Shown in pieces: positions 24,707 to 32,672 of a stretch of DNA of 43,908 nt. Origin of the DNA: Mycobacterium sp. URHD0025 (GTDB lineage: Bacteria > Actinomycetota > Actinomycetes > Mycobacteriales > Mycobacteriaceae); assembly GCF_000426065.1 (NCBI RefSeq), contig NZ_AUEQ01000023.1:1-43908 (forward strand), read 5' to 3'. The position numbers and the translations under genes are program-made. The first letter of the stretch is position 1, and the number at the start of each line of letters is the position of its first letter. Below the pieces are notes generated by a model. That model was not told the origin of the DNA and made no database searches. It worked only from the letters and a program-made list of their open reading frames with translations.

Positions 24707-25437
24707 TTGCTGAGTGACGATGAAGGAACCATACGATAACGATCTATGTCAAGATCAGACTATTTGCCTCCACGTGGCGTATCCCACAGTAGGCCGGATC
24801 CTCCATCCGGGCCGCAGGCATCAAACAGCGTTGTAAATAGGGGCTTTTGGCGCCTCATGTGGATACTCGAGTTCGCCGACTGGGCCGTCACGAAGAGTAG
24901 CTGTACTGGCTGCCCACGTGAGTCGGCATGCGCCCCTGCCGCAGGGTATCCATGTTTCCTGCGGCATCGGATGAGGCAGAGCCTTCACCTGCAGAGCGGA
25001 CACGTTCACCGAGATCATGCGATCAATGGCCGAGCGAGCACATGGGCCGGACTGGCAACTTTGGTTGCACGAGCCGATCCGCGCGGGTCGTTTCAGGCAG
25101 TCGGTTCGCACGCAACCAGCCACCGCCGAGGTGGCCCGATCGATGCCGACCCCGAATCTCCCTGCGGCGCGACCACGGCAAACTTGAATGCGAGCCCTCA
25201 GATCGGCTAGCAAATGGTGTAGTCGCGCAGTATCAACGCCTGACGCATACCTGTTCTTCATGCGCAAAAATTAGCTACCCGCTAGGCGTTCCGGCGCCGC
25301 GATTCGCACAACTCGCCTCGGCGATGCACGGTTTAGCGCTCTTGACAAGGTCATTTCGGATATCTATGTTGCAGCGACAAGGGGCTGCACACCCTCGTAT
25401 GATCTTGATTTGCAGATTGCCGACAACGAGGGGGGTC
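24707..25437. other. 731-base divergent intergenic region
   Basis: I find no supported gene between the divergent MspA-like and Gln/Pro-rich genes. Frames on both strands lack starts, family likeness and normal codon pattern. The right end holds a strong promoter (25342-25370). The left end contains a minus-strand TTGACA at about 24749-24754 that may belong to the MspA-like gene but lacks a well-spaced -10. The remaining roughly 500 bases may be decayed coding sequence. Confidence 0.5.
25342..25370 (+). promoter_or_regulatory. Sigma-A-type promoter of the Gln/Pro-rich gene
   Basis: A consensus -35 TTGACA (25342-25347), a 17-base spacer and a TATGTT -10 (25365-25370) stand about 67 bases before the ATG at 25438. 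This is the best-matching housekeeping promoter in the accessory island. Confidence 0.65.
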
Positions 25438-26592
25438 ATGGCTGATCGCAGAGACGCCAGTCCGGCGTCAGACAACCGATATCGAGGATTCGAGCAAACT
25501 AATATGCGGCATCGTCAACGGCGCGCTCACCGCGAGCGCGCGGATAGCCCCCAGCCTCAGGTGAGAGCCGGAACACGACTGGCGACAGGGGCGGTACTCG
25601 GTGCGGTGATCTTGGCGGCAAGCCTGCTCAGCCCTCAACCCGCCCACCGCAACGCCGCTCCACCGTGGTTCGTTGGGCTACCCACGGCCGCAGCCCAGTG
25701 TCCGCCGGACTGCGGCGGCAACGGTGGTGGCGACTACGGGCCGCCCGGCGGTGGGCAGCAGTTCCAACCACCGTCGATGGGCGGACAGCAACCGGGCTAT
25801 TCCGGCGGGGTCAACTCCAGTTACCCCGGACTCGACCCGAGCAACGGGATCTCGATCAACAATCCCGCGGCACAAGCCCCCACTGGGCAAGAAGGCGGCA
25901 ATGCCCAGTACCCGCAGCAAGCTCAGCCGCGCACCCCCGCGCACGGCCAAATGCCACCCAACTACGACGCACCACCCCAACAACCAGCGCAACCACCCAG
26001 TCAGCAACCGGGGCAACAGCAGCCTGCCCAGCAGCAACCGCAGCAGTCGGCTCAACAGCAAGAGGCTCGGCAGCAGCCCGACAATAATCAAGACACCCAG
26101 AAGGTCAATCAACGGCAGCAGCAATGCCAAGACGCCGCCGCCATGCTGGGCAACACCCTTGTCGGCATCAGCGGTGGCGGCGGCCGAGGCCCGATCTGGA
26201 TCGAACCCGGCCTCGACCCCGCACCAACACCCACGCCACCGTGCCCACAATGCGAACCGACCACGGCCCAGAAGCCGTCGGTTCAGGACCAGATCGATAA
26301 CCTTCAGAAGCAAATCAACGAGGGGAAGCAACAACATGTCCAGGACCAACAGAAGATTGCCGAGCTAGAAAAGAAACAAGCCGAGAAAGATCTGTGCACT
26401 GTCGGGGAAAAGATGAACATCGGAATGGCAATCGGAGGCGGGCTACTGGTTCTCGGCGGCGGACTACTATCACTGACCGGAATCGGCGCCACAGGCGGCG
26501 TGCCAGCGATCGCGGCAGGACTAGGAATCCTCGGCGGCGGCGTTGCCACCACCGGTGGAGTAGTGGCAGCGATAGATTGCGGCACCCGCTGA
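25438..26592 (+). CDS. Exported Gln/Pro-rich protein with coiled coil and glycine-zipper C-terminus
   Basis: 384 residues from the ATG at 25438, preceded by GAGGGGG. The order is: a basic N-terminus; a signal anchor (about 48-64) with possible cleavage at AAA-Q (86-87); a Gly/Pro/Gln-rich disordered region (about 90-225), at its densest almost only Gln, Pro and Ala; a short Pro/Cys segment (PPCPQCEP); a predicted coiled coil (VQDQIDNLQKQINEGKQQ then QKIAELEKKQAEKD); and a C-terminal hydrophobic hairpin (about 327-380) with GGGLLVLGGGLL and GILGGGVATTGGV glycine zippers. The C-terminal hairpin could insert in a membrane. No family is recognised. Two small genes follow on the same strand. Confidence 0.75.
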   Translation: MADRRDASPASDNRYRGFEQTNMRHRQRRAHRERADSPQPQVRAGTRLATGAVLGAVILAASLLSPQPAHRNAAPPWFVGLPTAAAQCPPDCGGNGGGDYGPPGGGQQFQPPSMGGQQPGYSGGVNSSYPGLDPSNGISINNPAAQAPTGQEGGNAQYPQQAQPRTPAHGQMPPNYDAPPQQPAQPPSQQPGQQQPAQQQPQQSAQQQEARQQPDNNQDTQKVNQRQQQCQDAAAMLGNTLVGISGGGGRGPIWIEPGLDPAPTPTPPCPQCEPTTAQKPSVQDQIDNLQKQINEGKQQHVQDQQKIAELEKKQAEKDLCTVGEKMNIGMAIGGGLLVLGGGLLSLTGIGATGGVPAIAAGLGILGGGVATTGGVVAAIDCGTR

Positions 26593-26623
26593 TGGCAACT
26601 TCAAATCGAAGGACTGGCAACAA

Positions 26624-26824
26624 ATGACACGAGCACGACGCATGCTTCCAGTTGTCCTGACCGCCATGGGATCAATCCTATTAATAATCGCATCAGTGGT
26701 CGGCGCGGTTTCGAATACCGCCCTCGTACTTGTCCTCTTGCAGGGGATAGTGGGTGCATACGGGCTGGGCTTCGCAATATATCTCTATCGAAAAGTGCGC
26801 AGATCGGGTGATAGTGATGCTTAA
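26624..26824 (+). CDS. Two-TM membrane micropeptide
   Basis: 66 residues that consist almost wholly of two transmembrane helices (VVLTAMGSILLIIASVVGAV and ALVLVLLQGIVGAYGLGFAI) with a basic N-terminus (MTRARR) and C-terminus (YRKVRRSGDSDA), so both ends should be cytoplasmic. The codon use is more AT-rich than the surroundings. It starts 31 bases after the Gln/Pro-rich gene, and its end overlaps the start of the lipoprotein gene by 8 bases, which argues for a real gene in a three-gene operon. The function is unknown. Confidence 0.65.
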   Translation: MTRARRMLPVVLTAMGSILLIIASVVGAVSNTALVLVLLQGIVGAYGLGFAIYLYRKVRRSGDSDA

Positions 26825-27380
26825 GTTCGGTGCCGTGTTAACCGCAGTCGCATTAGCCACCGCAGCATGCAACGGCACCCAGGGAGAAGACCACGCTTCT
26901 GCACCACCCACGGCGCCAGCGCCTGCGGATTTCAGTCGTATCCCCGGACAGTTCCCCTCGCAGCCCCCCAACGTCCCCGGCGCATCGATAGCACCAGTTG
27001 GGGCATGCGTCAGCTTTGAAGGGCCGAGCAGCAACGCCACACTCACGGTGGTTGACTGCGGATCGCCGAACAACGGCTATACAGTGATCCAGCGGGTATC
27101 CACGCCTGACCAGTGCCCGGCAGATGTGGCTCAAAAGTTCTACATGAACCCCGACGAAGGCCAATTCACCGCCTGCCTGGACTATGCCTGGAGCAGTACC
27201 GACTGCCTGAGCATCGGGAAAGTGAGCGCTGTGCGCGCCAAATGTGACGACACCACCAAACCGAATCGCGAAAAACCTCTCAACGTCATCCTGAACACCA
27301 CCACCAACAACGGCTGCCCCACTGGAGGATTCCCGCACGCGGTGCGCAAGTTCACGATCTGCACCGAAACACAAGATTGA
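26817..27380 (+). CDS. LppU-like lipoprotein
   Basis: 187 residues from the ATG at 26817: a signal peptide with lipobox TAAC, a Pro/Ala-rich linker, then a compact Cys-rich domain with the LppU-family pattern VGACVSF...LTVVDCGSPNNGYTV...CPADV...FTACLDYAWSSTDCLS and a closing FTICTETQ. Six or more cysteines probably form disulphides. LppU-family proteins are mycobacterial envelope lipoproteins of unknown role. It overlaps the end of the micropeptide gene, so it is translated from the same message. A hairpin at 27423-27438 follows. Confidence 0.75.
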   Translation: MLKFGAVLTAVALATAACNGTQGEDHASAPPTAPAPADFSRIPGQFPSQPPNVPGASIAPVGACVSFEGPSSNATLTVVDCGSPNNGYTVIQRVSTPDQCPADVAQKFYMNPDEGQFTACLDYAWSSTDCLSIGKVSAVRAKCDDTTKPNREKPLNVILNTTTNNGCPTGGFPHAVRKFTICTETQD

Positions 27381-27422
27381 ACTCGCCGTCAGTAGTCGAG
27401 GTCGAGAGTCTGCACCGACCGT

Positions 27423-27438
27423 CGGGGTGGTTACCCCG
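27423..27438 (+). terminator. Hairpin downstream of the LppU-like gene
   Basis: A perfect 6-bp GC-rich stem with a 4-base loop lies 43 bases after the stop codon. It has no U-tract, as is common for mycobacterial terminators. Confidence 0.4.
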
Positions 27439-27607
27439 TGCTCGCGGACGAGCGATCGATTGATCTCGTGCAGGAGCTCGATATCGTCGAGTCATGACAA
27501 AAGCGATCCAACTTCCGCCGTTGCCATTGCCGTCTACACGGATCGGGAGAATTCGATTAATTCGTACGTGCACTGCGAGAGGACTCCCGCTAACAACGAC
27601 GGACGAA

Positions 27608-27642
27608 GATTGAGCCAGCCCCTGTTGAGGGCCGGCTCAATC
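27608..27642. repeat. 14-bp inverted repeat before the recombinase remnant
   Basis: GATTGAGCCAGCCC (27608-27621) pairs with GGGCCGGCTCAATC (27629-27642) with one mismatch over a 7-base loop. It could be a terminator or a recombination-related site at the junction where the recombinase 5' end was lost. Confidence 0.5.
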
Positions 27643-28951
27643 GTGTCGCTAGGTCGCGTGCTGGCCGATCACCAAGCGTGTCTTGGACAAGCTGAATGTC
27701 CGGCTCGTCTCCGCCCGAGAGGATTTCGGCGATGGTGTCTACGCCGATGCCATGGAAGCCGTCACTGACATCTTCAATGATGTCCAGAACCGACTGAGCG
27801 GTGAGGATATTCGAATCAAGCTGCAACACAAGGCAGCCAACGGCGGTACCACCGGCAAAGCACCGCTCGGATACCTCAACGTTCGCGTCGAGCACGAAGG
27901 CCGCTTGATCAATACGGTTCAGATCGACCAAAGGCGCTCGCCACTCGTGCGAAAAGCGTTCGAACTCTACGCGACTGGCGACTATGGACTCGAACGCCTC
28001 GAAGCGACCATGGCCGACCTCGGACTGACCGCGCGTCCCGCCGGGAAGCTCCCGGAACGGCCCGTCACGTTCAAGTGGCTGCATCGCATGCTGCGCGACC
28101 CCTACTACATAGGCTGCGTCGTCTTCAAGGGTGAGGTCTACGCCGGACGACACGAACCGATCATCGACCGAGCATTGTTCAACCAGGTGCAAGAAGTTTG
28201 CGAGTTTCGCAGCAAGAGCGGCCAGCGCGACAGGGTCCTACAGCACTACCTCAAAGGCATCCTGTTCTGCGACCGCTGCGAAAGAAACGAGCGCACTTCA
28301 CGACTCATCTACACGGAGGCCACCAACCGCTCCGGCACTCGCTACGGCTACTTCTTATGCCGTGGCCGCCAAGACGGTGTATGCGACCTGCCATACCTCC
28401 AAGCCGAGAAGGTGGAGAAGGCGATCATCGACCACTACGCGACCCTGAACCTACCTGCCACGTTCGTCACCGATGTTCGACGACTACTGGAAGAAGCGCT
28501 TGCAAACGAACAGATGAGTGCTGCGGAATTGCATGCAGCGTTGAGCCGCAAACTCAAGGACCTCGAAGGCAAGGAAGACAGACTCCTTGACCTCCTCGCT
28601 GACGACGCCCTGCCCAAGACCAAGGTCATGGCCAGGCTGCGGAGGATCCAAGCCGAGCGAAACACCGCTCAAGCCAGCCTGGCCAACGCCGACGCGGAGC
28701 TCGCGACTGGAACTGACGTACTGCTTAGCGCCCTTGGTCTGATGTCTGACCCCGAGAAGTCCTACACCAACGGCAACGACGCCACGCGGCGCAACATGAA
28801 CGAGACCTTCTACCAAAGGTTCTATCTCGACGACCACGGCGTTCAAGCAAGTGACCTGAACCCGCCCTTTGAGGATTTCCACGCAGCGCTCGACCTCGCG
28901 AACCAAACCAAAGTGGGTGCGTTGACAGCATCGACTTCCAGCACAACGAAA

Positions 28952-28975
28952 CGAGGCCCCCTTGCGGGAGCCTCG
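28952..28975 (+). terminator. Hairpin at the end of the recombinase homology
   Basis: CGAGGC, one mismatch, CCC, a TTGC loop, GGG, mismatch, GCCTCG form a strong stem just after recombinase-like sequence ends. It suggests the original gene stopped about here and that the open frame beyond it is accidental. Confidence 0.5.
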
Positions 28976-29063
28976 GATCGAGCACAACATCGTTATTTTT
29001 ACTCTGGATTAGCTCTTTCCCTTGCCGACATCCTTTCGGGCGCCGGTTCGAGTAAGAACTCTT

Positions 29064-29139
29064 TGGTGGAGCTAAGGGGAATCGAACCCCTGACCTTCTC
29101 GATGCGAACGAGACGCGCTACCAACTGCGCTATAGCCCC
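29064..29139 (-). tRNA. tRNA-Ala (anticodon CGC)
   Basis: On the minus strand a full cloverleaf is visible: acceptor GGGGCTA/TAGCTCC with the G3:U70 pair that identifies alanine, D-arm GCGC-AGTTGGTA-GCGC, anticodon arm TCTCG-TTCGCAT-CGAGA with anticodon CGC, T-arm AGGGG-TTCGATT-CCCCT, discriminator A73 and an encoded CCA (29064-29066). It is intact. The recombinase remnant abuts its 3' side, so it is a likely insertion target of the adjacent island. Confidence 0.95.
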
Positions 29140-29194
29140 TGATACCGGAACGAAAGGCTACCAGCCGACGGCCCGGAACCGGAAACCGGCCGCC

Positions 29195-30427
29195 CTACTG
29201 CCCGGCAGCGCGCGGTAGGTCGTATTCGCGGGACATCGAGCCGTACGACGCGTACGCCAGGTGCTCGAAGATCGGATCCTCGTCGTCGATGTCGAGGACA
29301 ACCGCGCCGGGGCGGCGCAACCGGGCCGGCACCACGTCGAGCTTGTGGTCCTCGGTGCTCTCCACGCCCAGCCGGGACCGCGCCATGCGTTGCGCACGAC
29401 GACGCCGCAGCTGCTCCTCAATGCGCGTCTGGCGACGCAGGTAGGCCAGGTAGAGCACGGTCAGCGTGCCGGCACCGCCACACAGCCACCAGGCCGACGG
29501 CGTCACCAGGAAGGCGGCAGCCGCCGAGAACAGCAACGTCACAGCCAGCACGGCGAGCACACGTTTGCGGAACCGGAACTTGCGGGCGCTGACGTCGGCG
29601 GCGGTCTTCGATTCGAAGCGGCGCTGACGGGTCGCGCTCAACGAGGCGACGGGCGCCTCGGCCTGGTCCTCATCGGCCGGCTCGTCCTCGGCCTCGGGCT
29701 CCAGGCCCGAAGAGTCGGCGACGTACTCGTACTCATCGTCGGCAAGGTCGTCGGGGTCGGCCTGATCTGCCGCGGCCTCGTCCGCCGCGTCCTCGTCTGC
29801 CGCGTCGGGCTCATCGCTTTCGGCGATGTCGGTCTCGTCGGCCTCTGCCTCGTCGACTTCGTCGGTGCCGTCGAGATCCACTGGGATGCGCTCGGTTTGG
29901 GCCTCGGACTCGGCCTCGAATTGCGCGACGGGTTCTTCGACCGCGACGGGTTCCGGCTCGGGTTCGGCCTCGGTCTCGAACTCCAATTCGAGTTCGGGCT
30001 CATCGAGTTCCTCGGGCTCGGCCGCGGCGGCTGCCTCGGACATCGCACCGACCGGCAGTGCGCCGGAATCCTCGTCGACGATGTCGACGTCGAGGTAGTC
30101 CGGTTCGGCGACCTCGACGCGCGCCGCGGCCACCACGACGGTGCGCTGCACGCGCACCTCGGCGGGCGCCTCGTCCTCGAGGTCTTCGTCGAGATCCTCG
30201 TCGAGGTGGTCCGCGCTGGGCTGCCAGTGGGGATCGCTGTGGTGCCCGGCGGCCGGGCCGCGTCGTAACCGTTGTGCGTTGCGGCCGCTGTTGAGCACTC
30301 GTGTCGCCAGGGCGACGTCACTGGTACGACGCACCGAGTCGCGCTTGCTGATCAACATCGGGACCAGAACGAAAAGCCAGAGAACGACAAGGGAAATCCA
30401 CAGCAGTGACTGGGGGATGCTTGGCAT
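29195..30427 (-). CDS. glpR: GlpR, membrane receptor for the gephyrin-like protein Glp
   Basis: A 410-residue membrane protein. The N-terminal helix (LLWISLVVLWLFVLVPMLI) is followed by a cytoplasmic basic region and a very acidic Glu/Asp/Ala-rich stretch (about residues 85-280). Then come two closely spaced transmembrane helices (VLAVLAVTLLFSAAAAFLV, WWLCGGAGTLTVLYLAYL) and a C-terminal tail with Arg-rich start. In Corynebacterium the homologue binds Glp and, through it, FtsZ, coordinating division and polar growth. The neighbouring moeA-like gene two positions upstream is the Glp partner. The ATG at 30427 was chosen because it starts right at the first helix. A triple 9-base direct repeat lies in its upstream region. 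Confidence 0.82.
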   Translation of the reverse strand: MPSIPQSLLWISLVVLWLFVLVPMLISKRDSVRRTSDVALATRVLNSGRNAQRLRRGPAAGHHSDPHWQPSADHLDEDLDEDLEDEAPAEVRVQRTVVVAAARVEVAEPDYLDVDIVDEDSGALPVGAMSEAAAAAEPEELDEPELELEFETEAEPEPEPVAVEEPVAQFEAESEAQTERIPVDLDGTDEVDEAEADETDIAESDEPDAADEDAADEAAADQADPDDLADDEYEYVADSSGLEPEAEDEPADEDQAEAPVASLSATRQRRFESKTAADVSARKFRFRKRVLAVLAVTLLFSAAAAFLVTPSAWWLCGGAGTLTVLYLAYLRRQTRIEEQLRRRRAQRMARSRLGVESTEDHKLDVVPARLRRPGAVVLDIDDEDPIFEHLAYASYGSMSREYDLPRAAGQ

Positions 30428-30533
30428 GACGCCTGCTCCTTTCCCCTTCAGGCTAGGTCTGTGACCAGCGCATCCATGGACGGCGCGCCGACCCAATTAC
30501 ACACCTGTAATTCGATGGATACAAGCACCAACA

Positions 30534-30557
30534 GTCACATTTGTCACATTGGTAACA
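30534..30557. promoter_or_regulatory. Three 9-base-spaced direct repeats upstream of glpR
   Basis: GTCACAT (30534), GTCACAT (30543) and GTAACA (30552) recur with a strict 9-base period in the 237-base gap between rimJ and glpR. Evenly spaced direct repeats of GTNACA are characteristic of OmpR-family response regulators such as MtrA or PhoP. Which one binds here is inference. Confidence 0.45.
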
Positions 30558-30664
30558 GCTGGCGGGTCCGACTTCGCTGAGATTGCTTCCAGGGCTGCGG
30601 ATCCGGTGCAATCACGACCGTGGACGCATTTTCGGCGCGGCGCGCCGCGCCCACACCGACAGAC

Positions 30665-31318
30665 TCAGCACCAGGCGGCCCGGCCCGCCATGACCAGGGC
30701 CTGGGCGGCCGAATGTTTGAGCTCCTCCAACGTGACCGCCACCAGGAGATGGTCTCGCCAGGCGCCGTCCACCTCGAGATAGCGGCGCAGCAGGCCCTCC
30801 TCGCGGAAGCCCACCCGCCCCAGTACGGCCCGGCTCGCAGCGTTCTCCGGGCGTACCGTGGCCTCTACCCGGTGCAGCTGCACGCCGTTGAAGCAGTGGT
30901 CGAGCCCCAGCGCGAGTGCACCCGTCGCCACCCCGCCACCCGTCTTGTCGCTGGCCACCCAATACCCGATCCATGCCGATCGCAGCGCGCCGTGGGTCAC
31001 GTTGCCGATCGTGAGCTGGCCGGCGAACTGCCCGTCGAGCTCGATCACATAGGGCAGCATCCGGCCACGCCGGGCCTCGCCGCGCAGGCCCGAACAGATT
31101 GCCGGCCACGACGAAACAGCATGGCGGACATGCCAATCCACACCACTGACCGGCTCCCACGGCTCCAGGTGGGTCTGGTCGGCCAGCCGGATGCGGCTCC
31201 ATACCGCGGCATCGCGCAGCCGCACCGGCCGCAGCCGCACCACGCCGGCTTTCACCCGCAACGGTCCGACCGGACCCGGCCAACCCGGGTGAAAAGTGTT
31301 GGACCGGAACAGGCTCAT
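30665..31318 (-). CDS. rimJ: GNAT-family ribosomal-protein N-acetyltransferase, RimJ-like
   Basis: 217 residues. The GNAT core includes IRLADQTHLEPWEP near the start, the central strand FAGQLTIGNVTHGALRSAWIGYWV, the acetyl-CoA loop KTGGGVATGALAL and the final RVEATVRPENAASRAVLGRVGF typical of the RimJ/RimL group, which acetylates protein N-termini, originally ribosomal proteins. It is located between glpR and glp on the same strand, as in M. tuberculosis (Rv0994-Rv0996 region). The target in mycobacteria is not settled. Confidence 0.9.
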   Translation of the reverse strand: MSLFRSNTFHPGWPGPVGPLRVKAGVVRLRPVRLRDAAVWSRIRLADQTHLEPWEPVSGVDWHVRHAVSSWPAICSGLRGEARRGRMLPYVIELDGQFAGQLTIGNVTHGALRSAWIGYWVASDKTGGGVATGALALGLDHCFNGVQLHRVEATVRPENAASRAVLGRVGFREEGLLRRYLEVDGAWRDHLLVAVTLEELKHSAAQALVMAGRAAWC

Positions 31319-31364
31319 CCGCGTGATCGATTCGTCACACCGTCATTCATCGAATGAAGTCTTA

Positions 31365-32603
31365 TCAGCCGCGCTGGGCCAGGAATGCCACATCCACCGT
31401 TTCGCCGGTGCGAACCTCGTCGACTTCGCTCGGAACCACCACGAGACAGTTCGCCTCGGCAAGCGTGGCCAGCAGGTGGGTGGACGCGCCCGGCGCCCCG
31501 CCCAGGGCCTGCACCAGATACTCGCCGGTGTCCTGGTCGCGCATCAGCTGCCCGCGCAGGTATCCCGTGCGGCCGGCCACCGAGCTGATCGGCGACAGCG
31601 TGCGGGCCTGAACCACGCGACGCATCGGTTGCCGCTTGCCCAGCGACAGCCGGATCAGCGGGCGCACCATCACCTCGAACACCACCAGAGCGCTCACCGG
31701 GTTGGCCGGCAGCAGGAACACCGGAACGCGGTCACGGCCCAGCTGGCCGAAGCCCTGCACCGATCCCGGGTGCATCGCGATCCGGGCCACCTCCATCTCG
31801 CCGAGTTCGGCGAGGACGGTCCGCACCGATTCGGCCGCGGCCCCGCCCACCGCACCGGCGATGACCACGATCTCGTTGCGATTGACTTGGCCCTCAACGG
31901 TTTCCCGTAGTTCCCGCGGATCGGTGCTGATGATGCCGACCCGGTTGACCTCGGCACCGGCGTCCCGGCCCGCCGCTGCGAGCGCATAGGAGTTCACGTC
32001 GTACACCTGCCCGGTTCCGGGACTGCGGGACACGTCGACGAGCTCGCCGCCGACGCACATCACCGACAACCTGGGCCGCGGATGCACCAGCACGCGGTCG
32101 CGGCCGACCGCCGCCAACAACCCCACCTGGGCGGGGCCGATGATGGTGCCGGCCCGCACCGCCACATCGCCGGGTTGCACATCGTCCCCGGTGCGCCGGA
32201 CGTAGGCGCCGGAGCGCACGCTGCGCATGATCTTGACCCGGTTCTCACCGCCGTCGGTCCATCGCAGCGGCAGCACCGCGTCGGCCAGCGTGGGCATCGG
32301 CGCACCGGTCTGCACGCGCGCGGCCTGCCGCGGCTGCAATCGGCTGGGGGTACGTGCGCCCGCTTCGATCGAGCCCATCACCGGGAGGCTGATCTCACCG
32401 GCACCATCGCCCACGGACAACACGTCGACGCTGCGCACCGCGTAACCGTCGATGGCGGCCTGATCGAATCCCGGCATGGGCCGTTCGGTGACGACCTCCT
32501 CGGCACACATCAGGCCCTGGGACTCGGCGATGGCCACCCGCACCGGTCGGGGCGCCACCGCGGCAGCCGCTACCCGAGCCTGCTGTTCCTCCACCGAACG
32601 CAC
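31365..32603 (-). CDS. glp: Gephyrin-like molybdotransferase Glp / MoeA family
   Basis: A 412-residue MoeA-fold protein, with domain I/II start (MPGFDQAAIDGYAVRS), the MoeA PTGDELV-like loop changed to LSVMCVGGELVDVSRSPGTGQVYDVNSYAL, the domain III GAVGGAAAESV, and FLLPANPVSALVVFEV near the C-terminal domain. MoeA inserts molybdate into molybdopterin, but the actinobacterial copy next to galU and glpR corresponds to Glp, a cell-division protein that uses the fold to bind FtsZ and GlpR. I favour that role; retained enzymatic activity is possible. The GTG at 32603 gives the conserved start RSVEEQQARV. Confidence 0.88.
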   Translation of the reverse strand: MRSVEEQQARVAAAAVAPRPVRVAIAESQGLMCAEEVVTERPMPGFDQAAIDGYAVRSVDVLSVGDGAGEISLPVMGSIEAGARTPSRLQPRQAARVQTGAPMPTLADAVLPLRWTDGGENRVKIMRSVRSGAYVRRTGDDVQPGDVAVRAGTIIGPAQVGLLAAVGRDRVLVHPRPRLSVMCVGGELVDVSRSPGTGQVYDVNSYALAAAGRDAGAEVNRVGIISTDPRELRETVEGQVNRNEIVVIAGAVGGAAAESVRTVLAELGEMEVARIAMHPGSVQGFGQLGRDRVPVFLLPANPVSALVVFEVMVRPLIRLSLGKRQPMRRVVQARTLSPISSVAGRTGYLRGQLMRDQDTGEYLVQALGGAPGASTHLLATLAEANCLVVVPSEVDEVRTGETVDVAFLAQRG

Positions 32604-32672
32604 AACACGCCTTCCTATCCCATCTCCGGGCCGACTACCGGACAACGTGCGGCGTACCGGGCCAGCGCGTTG

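Larger units (their letters stand above)
27381..27652. other. Intergenic region between lipoprotein gene and recombinase remnant
   Basis: About 270 bases with no supported gene. They contain two hairpins: CGGGGT-GGTT-ACCCCG at 27423-27438 and a 14-bp stem at 27608-27642. The missing N-terminal part of the recombinase should lie here but is not recognisable in any frame, so it has been deleted rather than merely frameshifted. Confidence 0.5.
27665..29218 (+). pseudogene. Large serine recombinase, catalytic domain deleted
   Basis: The frame opens at 27653 just after a stop and enters the family in its middle (ITKRVLDKLNVRLVSAREDFGDG). It contains the recombinase domain (TGKAPLGYLNVR, FKWLHRMLRDPYYIGCVVFKG), the zinc ribbon (CDRC ... 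FLCRGRQDGVCDLPYL), a coiled coil (about 28470-28720) and the C-terminal NETFYQRFYLDDHGV. The roughly 150-residue N-terminal resolvase domain with the nucleophilic serine is missing, so it cannot cut DNA. At the 3' end the frame runs past a hairpin and through the antisense of a tRNA gene to 29218; the true end was probably near 28911. It marks the right border of a decayed element. Confidence 0.8.

Noticed and set aside
24928..25437. Extension of the Gln/Pro-rich protein upstream to 24928
   Set aside because: The extension has no family features, and a good ribosome binding site plus a consensus promoter support the start at 25438.
17519..29139. Possible CRISPR array or prophage structural genes in the island
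   Set aside because: No evenly spaced repeats and no capsid, tail, terminase or portal-like proteins were seen.
28952..29218. C-terminal extension of the recombinase past 28952
   Set aside because: It runs over a strong hairpin and through the antisense of a tRNA gene (VELRGIEPLTF is the translated tRNA), so it is not real protein-coding sequence.
29261..30268. 335-codon plus-strand frame opposite glpR
   Set aside because: It is the antisense of the acidic repeat-like region of glpR, which produces long artificial frames rich in Gly, Leu and Val.
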